Assembly (NCBI RefSeq): GCF_030035675.1
Contig: NC_084491.1
Span: 28,747,801-28,811,800, forward strand
DNA from: Rhineura floridana
Lineage: Eukaryota > Chordata > Lepidosauria > Squamata > Rhineuridae
Reading direction: 5' to 3'
DNA length: 64,000 nt
The translations under genes were made by a program, and so were the position numbers. Below the pieces are notes generated by a model. It was given only the letters and a program-made list of their open reading frames with translations, ran no database searches and was not told the DNA's origin. Positions 24,212-35,136 of this stretch are shown here, piece by piece; position 1 is the stretch's first letter; every line of letters starts with the position of its first letter.

Positions 24212-24356
24212 CCTAAAACTACAGTTCCCAGGATTCTTTGTCATGTGTTGTAAATGTGACATCTGTATTCAGCCAAAAAGGGCATTCCACATGTACTGTC
24301 TGAAGCAATACAACTCACTCAACTGCCTTATTCTGCAACAGTGTCCAACCGGCCTC

Positions 24357-24448
24357 TGGCTGCAATCCTATTCCCCATTTATCCGGGAGTATGCACTATC
24401 AAACTCAATAGGATTCACTTTTGAGTAGACATGTACAGGATTGCACTT
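24357..24448. repeat. Short fold-back repeat (about 90 bp)
   Basis: GGCTGCAATCCTATTCCCCA at the left, CATGTACAGGATTGCACTTT at the right, with TCAATAGGATTCACTTTTGA between; same family as 3189-3282. Confidence 0.6.
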
Positions 24449-26215
24449 TACGTTCTGGGTTTTCAGCTTGATTCTTCTGAGCAACGGGGAAAGATCTTAT
24501 AAATACAGAGCTATTTTCCACTTCGGATCCCGTTTTGCATTCTTACACCGACCTTGACGCAGTTCTTGCAACTCATACTGCAAAGAACCCAAAGCGACTG
24601 TACTTGCGCAACTCAAAAATGCCCAACCCCACCACATCCGAGAAGTTACACAACTGAGTACCGCCACTCTGGGGCGTGATTTCCTGCTGCGGCCTCGCCC
24701 CCTTTTTCCTAAATAACGAGACTCGATTATTCTGGATTGAGTTAAAGAAGCGGAGCCCCGCCCATTACTCGAGAGTTTTCACTCCTGTATGAATAACATT
24801 CAACGTACCGTGCAAATCGTCAGAAAGGAGGGATTTGACCCGATCCTAGGCATGTTGATACGAAAGTAAACCCCGCTGAGTTCAATGAGACCTTAATTAC
24901 CGGTAAACATGCTGTGGATTGCAACTTTGCAGCCTGATCTTAAGCTAATTTACTAAAAAGTCAACGCCACTGGGTTGAACTCTCAAATCAAGCGTCCAGA
25001 CTTGCAGTTTCAACGTCTCGTGTGAAAACAACAGATGAAAAGGGAAAAGAGAGAGTCTAGCCCATATTTTAACGCAATTCGGGTTTTTTTAATGAGAAGT
25101 TGCAATGGAACTTCTTCCGTGTACTAAATATTGCTAGACAAAAACAGGATTGCTATTTCTTTTAAGTGTTGTAGAATTTAAGGCTGCAGCCTGGTGCTAA
25201 ATTAGAAGTCAGGCCAATTGACCTCCACGGGACGCACAGGATCCGGCCGCACTTAACTCACCGGTGGGGGTGGGAAGAAGCTATGCTGGACGATATTTAA
25301 ATAAAACCAAACCCTGCAAAGGGTAGGGTAGAGGATAACTAAAATGGTTTTGTTCAGGTTTTTTTTAAAAAAAGTTACATCAGCCCTGGAACTTCCAAGA
25401 ATAGCTTTATAAGACAATCCTATAGGAACGTAGGAATTTGCTTTATACTGAGTCAGATCAATGATCCATACAGCATTATTATTGGCAGAAAAGGACCTTT
25501 GCTGTCGGGGGAAAGAAAAAGTCAAGGAAAAGAGGTTTTATTCATTTGCAGAAATAAACAGCCTCCATGCCTACCTCGCGCAAAAACTTGCAAACACAAG
25601 ATCCTCCTTAAAAAGGAGCTGAGTGTACGGGGCCCCGAGACGTGTTGGCGCCCTTGGCACACAGGCAAAGAGGGAAGTAACCCGGCCGAGTTCCTTCGGA
25701 GGCAGGCACCGATCGCGCCCTCTCCAAGAGACGGCCCGCTTCGTCTCGGCTCCCCGATTTCTCACAGGCAAGAAACCCGGACCCAATTCTGACCATCGCG
25801 ACTGAATTACGCCACTTCGCTTCTCCTCAGAACTGGCTTGCAGAGGGAGAGGTTGCTCCATCCCCGGCTGGCGTCCTTTGCGCCCTTACTTCGGTGTAAG
25901 CCCCACTGAACTTGGTGAGACCGTCTTTTTCTGAACTCTGGTTGGGTCCGTCTTCCTCTTTCCTGGCCGCCGCTTCGCTCATGCCTCCCCTTCAAGAGTG
26001 GGGGAGGCGGCCCCAGGGGACACCCAACCCCCCCCCCCCGAGTTAAGCGGCTAGTGAGGAAGAAGGGCCGCCGCTTCGCCGAGGTAGACCTTTCGTTTCC
26101 TCCTCCGTGCCTGGACGGTGATCCTTTTGATTTACCTTTGAATCAGCTTCAACTCCAAGCAAGTTTGGCTCCTTATATTGCCACATTTGCAAACCGTGCA
26201 GCTTTAATTCGCGGG

Positions 26216-26325
26216 GTTGTATCCAATGCTGAACCTACTCAGAGTACACCCATTGAAATTTAATAGGCATGGCTTACTTAGGCCCCTTCTATTTCAATGG
26301 ATCTGAGTAGAAGTGAGTTCAGACC
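26216..26325. repeat. Fold-back repeat, family C (about 110 bp)
   Basis: CTACTCAGAGTACACCCATT then GAAATTTAATAGG is mirrored by TTTCAATGGATCTGAGTAGA. Same family as 41453-41567. Confidence 0.6.
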
Positions 26326-26889
26326 CTCCTCCATTGGTTGTTTCCTTACCGCAGTGGAAGAAAAGCCTGTGAAGGAACTGAAATAGTTACCTAGAGTGAG
26401 ATTGGCTGGCGAGATAAAACGACGAAATTTCTGGGGGCAAAATCTGCCCTCTCCCCATACAGCAAAACTCTTACTGATTTTAAATGCTGTTGGATTACTC
26501 CGTTTGGGGGCACAGCAGATGGTCCTGCAACTGCATTGCTCTTAATTATGGTTTCCTCGGAGATGGTGCTTTGTTGTGCAGTTGCATTCAAAGTGGGTTT
26601 GCTTGGAAGTAAATCTTGTGCTTGGGTCCCCAATGTGGTGCCCATGAGTATTAAGGAGCCCTGTCTCTCCCAAAGCTTTGGGACCTTTTATTATAATTTG
26701 GGGTGTTGCCTGCTTTTTCTTTTTGTCTATGTTTATTTGATTTGTGGGGGAGATTTCTGAGCACGTCAACTTTACTTCCGTTGAATGTGGGTTTTTTAAT
26801 GCCCAAAAGAGTGTTTTAGCTTTCCAAATGTGCCCGAAAGATTGAAGACCCCTCCATTAGATTACAGGGTACAACAGGGGTGCTGTCTG

Positions 26890-27005
26890 GATCATTAGCT
26901 CCATTGTCTACACACTGACTGGCAGTGGCTGTCCAGCCAAGGCGTCAGAGATTGAACCCTCGTCTTTCTGCATGCAAAGCAGATGCTGTACCACTGAGCT
27001 ATGGT
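26890..27005 (-). repeat. tRNA-derived SINE, antisense
   Basis: Minus strand: CATAGCTCAGTGGTACAGCA (A box), TTTGCATGCAGAAAGACGAG, then B-box-like GGTTCAATCTC and TGGCTGGACAGCCACTGCCA. The tRNA-like head continues into a SINE body, so it is not a tRNA gene. Confidence 0.6.
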
Positions 27006-28242
27006 CAGTGGCTGTGCTTGAAAGCAAAGGTTGCATAGGGTTTCCCACCTTTTTTAGGCCTGTACCCTTTAGCAATGTGCACATTATGTGCTTCCCATTT
27101 TCCTCGGTGGGGAAACACTGCCTGCTGGATTTCTGCTTCTCTCGGTGCTTGTTCAATAGAGCGGGGTTTCCTAAACTTGATGAGCTTATAAAGTTATCAT
27201 CGACCCCCAACCTCAATGCTTAGGAATGTAAATGAAATATCAATATCATCATTCACTATCATCAATCATTATTACTAGCCGGTCATGCCATTGACCTAGT
27301 GTTTGTCTCGGGAGGGAGGGGAGTGCTCTGAAAATGGGGGTCGTTTCTTCTAGCCCCGTGTCATGGTCAGATCACTACCTGGTGAAGGTAGACTTCTCAA
27401 TGCCGCACACCCTCCGCAGGGGACAAGGACCTATCAAGATGGTCCGCCCCAGACGCCTGATGGAATCTGAGGGATTCTTGGATGCGCTGGGGAATTTGGA
27501 GTTTGCTGAAGGACGCCCGGTCGAAACTCTGGTGTTGGAGTGGAATAGGGAGATCACTAGGGCGGTAGATCGGGTGGCTCCGAAACCTCCTCTCCCCCTG
27601 AATAGAACTCAGATTGCACCCTGGTATACACCACGGTTGCGGGGTCTGAGACAGGAGGTGAGACAACTAGAGCGCCGGTGGCGGAAATCTCGCACTGAAG
27701 ATGATCGAACACTGGTTAGAGCTGCAATAGCGGCCTACCAGGTGGCAACAAAGGCAACAAAGAGGGAATTCTTTGCTGCCTCTATTGCGTCGGCAGAGTG
27801 CTGTCCCAGGAGGTTGTTCCAAGTGGTCCGAAGCCTGGTCGGTCCAGTTGCTCAGGAACCCATGGAGCACTCTAAAGCCTCCTGCGACACATTTGCTAAA
27901 CACTTTGCCAATAAAATCGAGCGCCTGAAGAGCATGATTCCGGACGCCGTGGACACAGGAAGTGGGCCAGAGTCAGCCAGTTGCATTCCGGTCCAATGGG
28001 ATCGGTTTCAGCCTCTCCTCGCTGAGGAAGTGGACAAGGTGCTCTGCACTGTGAAGCCAACCACCTGTCTGCTTGATCCTTGCCCTTCGTGGCTCATTAT
28101 GAGCTGCAAAGAGAGACTGGGCGAGTGGATCAAGGCAGTGGTAAATGCATCCTTGAAAGAGGGTGCAATGCCGTCAGCCTTCAAGGAGGCAGTGATAAAG
28201 CCCATCTTGAAAAAGTCCTCCTTGGATCCCCAAGAGCTGAAA

Positions 28243-28560
28243 GAGTTAAGCCCCAGCTGAGTTAAGCCCCAGTTGAGCCATCAGCCTCAAGTAACACATC
28301 ATTGGCTGGCAGCAGTAGCTGGGAGGAACCATATAAAGTCAGAGCACCCTAGTGAGGGAGCCTGCTCCACGAGCTAGAGGGAGCCCCAGCTGACGAAGCG
28401 TCAAGGACCCAGCTGACGAAGCGTCAAGGCGAGTTAAGCAGCAGAGCGAGTTTGGCAGCAGGGCGAGGAGGCCAGGGCCCCCCACTCTGCCCGTCTGTTC
28501 CCTGACCTCAACTAAACCGCAGTCTCCAACCCATTGACGTAATAAACCTTAAACAAAACT
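28243..28560 (+). promoter_or_regulatory. CR1 5' untranslated region and probable internal promoter
   Basis: It begins with two tandem 16-bp units GAGTTAAGCCCCAGYT (28243-28258 and 28259-28274). A TATA-like CATATAAAG lies near 28330. A 21-bp unit is repeated at 28386-28406 and 28409-28429; each contains TGACGAAGCGTCA, an inverted repeat of the CRE half site TGACG. LINE 5' regions normally carry the promoter inside the element, so these are good candidates for it. Confidence 0.6.
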
Positions 28561-29454
28561 ATGCAGGTAAGAAGCCAGCAGGGGTGTGGGGGCTTTCCAG
28601 TGTTTTGCACCGCCTGCAGCATGTACGACTATCTGCCTGTTGGACAGAAGTCGTGGGTGTGCTCTCGGTGCAATGAGCACCTGGCTCTCCAGGAACGACT
28701 TAATTTCCTTGAGGCCAAGGTGGCGGACCTGGAAAAGCTGAGAGAGGCAGAGAGGTGTGTGGAGGAGGCCTTCAGGGACGTTATAGCTGTGTCCCACTCC
28801 AACGATGATAGCTCTCCTGCTATCATGGAGAACGATGGTCTCAGGGAAGGACAGCATCCAGCTGAGGAAGAGGGAAACGATCCCTTTCATTCCTTGGGGG
28901 ATGAGCAGCTATCCTCTTGTGCCGAGGATATATCTCCAGGGGATGGAGGGATCCTTGTAGTGGGTGATTCGATCATTAGGAACATAGACAGTGGGGTGTG
29001 TGATGGGCGTGTAGACCGCAAGGTGTTTTGCCTGCCTGGTGCGAAGGTTGCGGATATCGCCCGTCGTTTAGATAGTTTGGTAGACAGTGCTGGGAAGGAG
29101 TCAGTGGTCGTGGTGCACGTTGGCACCAACGACATGGGGAAATGCAGCCGTGAGGTCCTGGAAGCAAAATTTAGGTTGCTAGGTAGGATGCTGAAAGCCA
29201 GGACCTCCAAGGTGGCTTTCTCTGAAATGCTACCAGTTCCACGCGCAGGACCAGCCAGACAGGCCCAGCTTTGCAGTCTTAATGCGTGGATGAGACGATG
29301 GTGTCGGGTGGAAGGGTTTGGATTTGTTAGGCACTGGGGAACATTTTGGGACAAGCCGGGCCTGTACAAAAGGGACGGGCTCCACTTGAACCAGAATGGA
29401 ACCAGACTGCTGGCACTTAAAATTAAAAAGGTAGCAGAGCAGCTTTTAAACTGA
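28561..29454 (+). CDS. CR1 ORF1: zinc-finger/coiled-coil protein with SGNH esterase domain, 297 aa, open
   Basis: Residues 16-37 carry CTAC and CSRC, two Cys pairs 14 residues apart that resemble a PHD-like zinc knuckle. Residues 41-75 (LQERLNFLEAKVADLEKLRE) look like a coiled coil. The C-terminal half is an SGNH/GDSL-type esterase: block I VVGDSIIRNID with Ser137, block III VGTNDMG at about 187-193, and block V DGLHLN with Asp272 and His275. ORF1 esterases are known in CR1/L2-clade elements and are thought to act on membranes or lipids. No stop or frameshift interrupts the 297 codons. The ATG at 28561 opens the frame, after an A-rich leader. Confidence 0.85.
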   Translation: MQVRSQQGCGGFPVFCTACSMYDYLPVGQKSWVCSRCNEHLALQERLNFLEAKVADLEKLREAERCVEEAFRDVIAVSHSNDDSSPAIMENDGLREGQHPAEEEGNDPFHSLGDEQLSSCAEDISPGDGGILVVGDSIIRNIDSGVCDGRVDRKVFCLPGAKVADIARRLDSLVDSAGKESVVVVHVGTNDMGKCSREVLEAKFRLLGRMLKARTSKVAFSEMLPVPRAGPARQAQLCSLNAWMRRWCRVEGFGFVRHWGTFWDKPGLYKRDGLHLNQNGTRLLALKIKKVAEQLLN

Positions 29455-32403
29455 CTGAGGGGGGAAACCCGACAGGAGCTGAGAAAGGTCCGGTTCGGAA
29501 TAAACCTCCCCCCTGGGATAAAAACCAAAGAAATGATGAAATTTTAAAAGGGGTAGGCCTAGAAGTAGGCATTGTGAGAGCAGGGGCACAGGATATAAAT
29601 TCAGAAGAGCAAAATTACCACAGGCCAAACCACAAGTGCCAAAGACACTTGAAGAGAGACACTGCTTACAAGTGCCTGTACGCTAATGCTAGGAGCCTGC
29701 GAACCAAGATGGGAGAACTGGAGTGCTTGGTCTTAGAGGAGAGCATTGATATAGTGAGCATAACGGAGACCTGGTGGAATGGAGAAAACCAGTGGGATAC
29801 AGTTATCCCTGGATATAAACTATATCGGAAGGACAGTATTGGTGGCGGAGTCGCTCTATGTGAAAGAAGGCATTGAATCCAGCAAGCTCGAAACCCCAAA
29901 AGAGGCAGACTCCTCCACAGAATCGTTGTGGGTGCTGATACCATGCCCCAGGAGGGATTTAATACTGGGAACGATCTATCGTCCCCCTGATCAAAATGCT
30001 CAGGGAGACCTTGAGATGAGATATGAAATTGAGGAAGCATCCAAACTAGGAAATGTGGTAGTAATGGGTGACTTCAACTACCCGGACATAGACTGGCCGC
30101 ATATGTGTTCCAGTCATGACAAAGAAGCAAAGTTTCTAGATATTCTAAATGACTATTCCCTAGACCAGTTGGTCATGGAACCGACCAGAGGGATGGCAAC
30201 CCTGGACTTAATCCTCAGTGGGGACCGGGACCTGATGCGAGATGTAAGTGTTGTTGAACCGATTGGGAGCAGTGACCACAGTGCTATTAAATTAAACTTA
30301 CCTGTAAATGGCCAATTGCCAAGAAAATCCAACACGGTCACATTTGACTTCAAAAGAAGAAACTTCACAAAAATGAGGGGATTGGTAAAAAGAAAGCTGA
30401 AAAACAAAGTCCAGAGGGTCACATCACTCGAAAATGCTTGGAAGTTGTTTAAAAACACTATATTAGAAGCTCAACTGGAGTGCATACCGCAGATCAGAAA
30501 AGGTACCGCCAGGGCCAAGAAGATGCCAGCATGGTTAACGAGCAAAGTCAAGGAAGCTCTTAGAGGCAAAAAGTCTTCCTTCAGAAAATGGAAGTCTTGT
30601 CCAAGTGAAGAAAATAAAAAAGAACACAAACTCTGGCAAAAGAAATGCAAGAAGACAATAAGGGATGCTAAAAAAGAATTTGAGGAGCACATTGCTAAGA
30701 ACATAAAAACCAACAACAAAAAATTCTATAAATACATTCAAAGCAGGAGACCATCTAGGGAGGCGATTGGACCCTTGGATGATAAGGGAGTCAAAGGTGT
30801 ACTAAAGAATGATAAGGAGATTGCAGAGAAGCTAAATGAATTCTTTGCATCTGTCTTCACAGTGGAGGATATAGGGCAGATCTCTGAACCTGAACTAACA
30901 TTTGCAGGAAGGGATTCTGAGGAACTGAGACAAATAGTGGTAACGAGAGAGGAAGTTCTAAGCTTAATGGACAATATAAAAACTGACAAATCACCGGGCC
31001 CGGATGGCATCCACCCGAGAGTTCTCAAAGAACTCAAATGTGAAATTGCTGATCTAAAATATGTAACTTGTCCCTCGGGTCCTCCTCCGTGCCTGAGGAC
31101 TGGAAAGTGGCAAATGTAACGCCAATCTTCAAAAAGGGATCCAGAGGGGATCCCGGAAATTACAGGCCAGTTAGCTTAACTTCTGTCCCTGGAAAACTGG
31201 TAGAAAGTATTATTAAAGCTAGATTAACTAAGCACATAGAAGAACAAGCCTTGCTGAAGCAGAGCCAGCATGGCTTCTGCAAGGGAAAGTCCTGTCTCAG
31301 TAACCTATTAGAATTCTTTGAGAGTGTCAACAAGCATATAGATAGAGGTGATCCAGTGGACATAGTGTACTTAGACTTTCAAAAAGCATTTGACAGGGTA
31401 CCTCACCAAAGACTTCTGAGGAATCTTAGCAGTCATGGAATAAGAGGAGAGGTCCTCTTGTGGATAAGGGATTGGTTAAGAAGCAGAAAGCAGAGAGTAG
31501 GAATAAACGGACAGTTCTCCCAATGGAGGGCTGTAGAAAGTGGAGTCCCTCAAGGATCGGTAATGGGACCTGTACTTTTCAACTTGTTCATTAATGACCT
31601 AGAATTAGGAGTGAGCAGTGAAGTGGCCAAGTTTGCTGACGACACTAAATTGTTCAGGGTTGTTAAAACAAAAAGGGATTGCGAAGAGCTCCAAAAAGAC
31701 CTCTCCAAACTGAGTGAATGGGTGGAAAAATGGCAAATGCAATTCAATAGAAACAAGTGTAAAATTATGCATATTGGAGCAAAAAATCTGAATTTCACAT
31801 ATACGCTCATGGGGTCTGAACTGGCGGTGACCGACCAGGAGAGAGACCTCGGGGTTGTAGTGGACAGCACGATGAAAATGTCGACCCAGTGTGCGGCAGC
31901 TGACGGCAAATTCCATGCTAGCGATGATTAGGAAAGGTATTGAAAATAAAACAGCCGATATCATAATGCCGTTGTATAAATCTATGGTGCGGCCGCATTT
32001 GGAATACTGTGTACAGTTCTGGTCGCCTCATCTCAAAAAGGATATTATAGAGTTGGAAAAGGTTCAGAAAAGGGCAACCAGAATGATCAAGGGGATGGAG
32101 CGACTCCCTTACAAGGAAAGGTTGCAGCATTTGGGGCTTTTTAGTTTAGAGAAAAGGCGGGTCAGAGGAGACATGATAGAAGTGTATAAAATTATGGATG
32201 GCATTGAGAAAGTGGATAGAGAAAAGTTCTTCTCCCTCTCTCATAATACTAGAACTCGTGGACATTCAAAGAAGCTGAATGTTGGAAGATTCAGGACAGA
32301 CAAAAGGAAGTACTTCTTTACTCAGCGCATAGTTAAACTATGGAATTTGCTCCCACAAGATGCAGTAATGGCCACCAGCTTGGATGGCTTTAAAAAAGGT
32401 TAG
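29455..32403 (+). pseudogene. CR1 ORF2: endonuclease and reverse transcriptase, broken
   Basis: The AP-endonuclease part shows LYANARSLRTKMGELE, ITETWWNGENQW, then after a frame change GTIYRPPDQNAQ, VVVMGDFNYPDIDWP and GSSDHSAIKLNL. The reverse transcriptase has TDKSPGPDGIHPRVLKEL, NYRPVSLTSVPGKLVE, VYLDFQKAFDRVPHQRLL, SGVPQGSVMGPVLFNLFIND and catalytic KFADDTKLF. The C-terminal part is KRATRMIKGMERLPYKERL and RQ/KLWNLLP-type sequence. About three small indels break the frame. No in-frame ATG precedes the endonuclease core: the frame is already open across the ORF1 stop, so translation may have depended on termination-reinitiation, or an ATG has been lost. Confidence 0.85.
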
Positions 32404-33666
32404 ACAAATTCATGGAGGACAGGGCTATCAATGGCTACTAGCCGTGATGGCTGTGCTCTGCCACCCTAGTCAGAGGCAGCATGCTTCTGAAAACCAGTTG
32501 CCGGAAGCCTCAGGAGGGGAGAGTGTTCTTGCACTCGGGTCCTGCTTGCGGGCTTCCCCCAGGCACCTGGTTGGCCACTGTGAGAACAGGATGCTGGACT
32601 AGATGGGCCACTGGCCTGATCCAGCGGGCTCTTCTTATGTTCTTATGTTCTTAACTTCCGCCCTGTCTCTAATTTTCCATTCTTGGGCAAGGTGATAGAG
32701 CGAGTGGTGGCCAAACAGTTGCAGACACACTTGGATGAAGCAGATTATTTAGATCCATTCCAATCGGGCTTCAGGACTGGACATGGAACTGAAACAGCCT
32801 TGGTCGCTCTGATGGATGATATGAGGAGGGCGTTGGATAGGTGAGAATACACCTTCCTCGTCCTCCTAGATCTCTCAGCGGCTTTCGATACCGTTGACCA
32901 CAGTATCTTGTTAAATCACCTGGAGGGGTTGGGAATAGGGGGCACTGTTTTATGGTGGTTCCATTCCTATCTCTCAGGCAGGTACCAACGGGTGGCATTG
33001 GGGGAGGAGGTTTCAGACCCTTGGCCTCTTAATTGTGGAGTGCCACAGGGTTCTATCCTTTCCACCATGCTATTTAACATCTATGTGAAACCGCTGGGAG
33101 CCATCATCAGGAGCTTTGGGCTGCAGTGTCACCAATATGCGATGACACTCAGCTCTATCTCTCATTTAAGTCCTCACCAGAGTTGGCTGTGGATACCATG
33201 TCCAAATGCCTGGAGTCCGTAAGTGGATGGATGGGCGAGAACAGGCTGAAGCTAAACCCTGATAAAACCGAGGTGTTGCTCGTGGGTGACAGGAGAAGGT
33301 TGGGAGATATAGACTTGGTGCTTAATGGGGTAAGATTGCCCCTGAAGGACCAGGTCCGCAGCCTCGGGGTCATTCTTGACTCCCAGCTGTCCATGAAGGC
33401 TCAGATTTCAGCAGTGAGCTGGGCAGCTTGGTATCAATTACATCTGATACAGAGGCTGCGACCCTACCTTCCTGTGCACCTGCTCCCACGAGTGATACAT
33501 GCCCTGGTTTCCTCTCGCTTAGACTACTGTAATGTGCTCTATGTGGGGTTACCCTTGAAAATGGTCCAGAAATTGCAGCTGGTGCAAAATGCGACGGTAC
33601 GCTTGATTAAGCATAGCCGCCGGCGGGATCATATTACCCCGGTGTTAGTAGATCTACACTGGTTAC

Positions 33667-34464
33667 TGTGACGCCCTTCCCTGGCTCTCCCTGTCAGGTT
33701 CCTACCTGCTCGTGGCTACTGCCTTTCACTAGGCACCACCAGGGACTCCACCAGTCCGGACTGTCCTTTTTTATGGTTTCTCTGTCCGCTCTAGCACAGA
33801 TCTCAATAGATCCCCCTGCTAGGCAGCACCACCAGTCATGTTCTACAACCAATGTTCCCAGAGACCTTGCCTGAGTCTCTCTATCCGGTTACATTCATGA
33901 CTGCGTGCCTATGCTGTTCCCAACCCCCTTGTATCAATGCAGATAACTCATAACTCGGGGTTGCTCTGGATACTTATAATGTTATCTTCTCCTCTTCACC
34001 GCTGCCACCATTTGTTACTGTTTCCCTTCAGCCTTGGTTATTACCTTACCCTCCCTTCTGGTCTGTGAACCCCCAGCCAAGGATCAGGCCTTCGGTAAAC
34101 CAAAATAGTATTTATTAAATAACATTAATAACAAGATAACTTTGATAATGATCTACAAGCTTATGGTTTCATCTATTACTGTGATATTTGACTTATTACT
34201 AATCCGAACTCCACCTCCCTCTTTCTCCACTCTCCTGACATACACCAACTCACACCCACCTCCAAACTCCACCAAAACAACCCACTCACGTCCACCCAGA
34301 TTCAACTGTCATCCTTCCATTTATACTCTCAGCCATCCAAACACTCAGCCAATCATCCAGCATTCTACTGCTCATTTACTCCCCCCTCCTCTTTCATTCC
34401 ACTTACCATGTATCTTCTATACAAACAGCACTTACCATATATACATTAATACAGGAACATCACA
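33667..34464. mobile_element. Solo LTR of an LTR retrotransposon/endogenous retrovirus, inserted in the L2
   Basis: A 798-bp block starts TGTGACGCC and ends GGAACATCACA, so it has TG...CA ends with a short inverted repeat (TGTGA/TCACA). It is flanked by GTTAC at 33662-33666 and 34465-34469, a 5-bp target duplication. Removing it rejoins the L2 sequence (HWL then PVVYR). No internal region is present, so it is a solitary LTR left by recombination. A second copy is at 37793-38582. Family not assigned; 5-bp duplications occur in Gypsy-type and several ERV groups. It is younger than the L2. The two LTRs differ at visible scattered positions, so it is not very recent. Confidence 0.88.
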
Positions 34465-35136
34465 GTTACCAGTTGTCTACCGGGCCCAATTCAAGGTGTT
34501 GGTGCTGACCTTTAAAACCCTATACGGTTTCGGCCCAGTTTATCTGAAGGAACGCCTCCAGCATCACCAATTATGCCGCCTGACAAGATCAGCCACACAG
34601 GACCTCCTCTCGGTCCCACCAGCCAAAACAGCTAGGCTGGTGCAGACCAGAGAGAGGGCATTCTCGGTTGTGGCCCCCACCCTCTGGAATTCTCTCCCTT
34701 TTGGTCTCCGACATACCTCCTCCCTGACTGGTTTTCGCCGAGCCTTAAAGTCCTGGCTATTCAGGCAGGCCTATGGGATCCTCGGGAGGGATTAGTTTTA
34801 TGATGTATAAATTGATGTTTTAGAATAATTGATGATTTTGTTTTTGATTGTACAGTGTATTTTAATGTATTCCTGTAAGTCGCCTAGAGTGTCCGTTAAG
34901 TCGGACAGATAGGCGACTAACAAATAATTTTTTTTTTATTATTATTATTATTATTAAAAGGAATACTGTTGTATTGTAGAATGATCTTATTAAATACAGA
35001 GGTTCCTCATTGGCGAGGGAGGTGCATTCTGTGCATCCCCATGCCCGTTCATTTCTGAGGCTTGTAGTGCTTAATTAGATTTTTTGCACTATACCTCATA
35101 AACTTATTTTCCGCTCCAGGCCCTTTTTGACCCCCT

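Larger units (their letters stand above)
18166..27282. other. Intergenic region between FOXRED1 and TIRAP, left part
   Basis: No conserved exon or RNA gene recognised in either strand. The sequence is a mosaic of SINE remnants, fold-back MITEs, small L2 3' ends (about 19985-20035 minus; 20865-20915 plus) and unclassified DNA. A CpG-containing stretch at about 25600-26100 has GC-rich short ORFs with no recognisable product. Untranslated first exons of TIRAP could lie anywhere here and would not be visible. Confidence 0.5.
28243..32653 (+). mobile_element. CR1 LINE, near full length (about 4.4 kb), inserted in the L2
   Basis: 5' region 28243-28560, ORF1 28561-29454, ORF2 about 29455-32403, and a 3' end with CCACTGGCCTGATCCAGCGG followed by repeats of TTCTTATG, the terminal motif of CR1. 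It interrupts the L2 frame between LDPQELK and NFRPVSN. A clear target duplication is not visible, as expected for CR1. ORF1 is open throughout; ORF2 has about three frame breaks (near 29858, 31050 and 31905). Full-length CR1 copies are rare because most are 5'-truncated. Confidence 0.92.
27283..34960 (+). mobile_element. L2 LINE, 5'-truncated, split by a CR1 and by a solo LTR
   Basis: Three plus-strand segments belong to one L2: 27283-28242, about 32654-33666 and 34465-34960. The first gives the end of the endonuclease (GHAIDLVFVS, then SWSDHYLVKVDFSMP) and the linker to LKKSSLDPQELK. The second continues with NFRPVSNFPFLGKVIERVV, LLDLSAAFDTVDHSILLNHL and CGVPQGSIL, then YADD-region sequence CHQYAMTLS with a frame break, and VRSLGVILDSQLS. 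The third carries VVYRAQFKVLVLTFKTLYG and AFSVVAPTLWNSLPF to the 3' end, closing in an A/T-rich (ATT)n tail. There is an in-frame stop after RRALDR, so it is inactive. L2-type 3' ends recur at 15330, 44065, 51080 and 56762. Confidence 0.9.

Noticed and set aside
25490-26260. Overlapping GC-rich short ORFs as a possible gene
   Set aside because: Six-frame ORFs here are short, overlap one another on both strands and show no recognisable protein motif or splice pattern. At most an undetermined GC-rich segment.
26890-27005. tRNA gene on the minus strand
   Set aside because: A- and B-box-like motifs are present, but the sequence does not fold as a tRNA and runs on as a SINE body. The same holds for 21300, 45418, 46655 and other copies.
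27334-28260. 308-codon plus-strand ORF as a host gene
   Set aside because: Its sequence is the endonuclease end and linker of an L2 LINE (SWSDHYLVKVDFSMP, LKKSSLDPQEL), and it runs into inserted CR1 sequence.
28887-29528. 213-codon minus-strand ORF
   Set aside because: It is the antisense shadow of CR1 ORF1; no family motif is visible in it, while the plus strand has esterase motifs.
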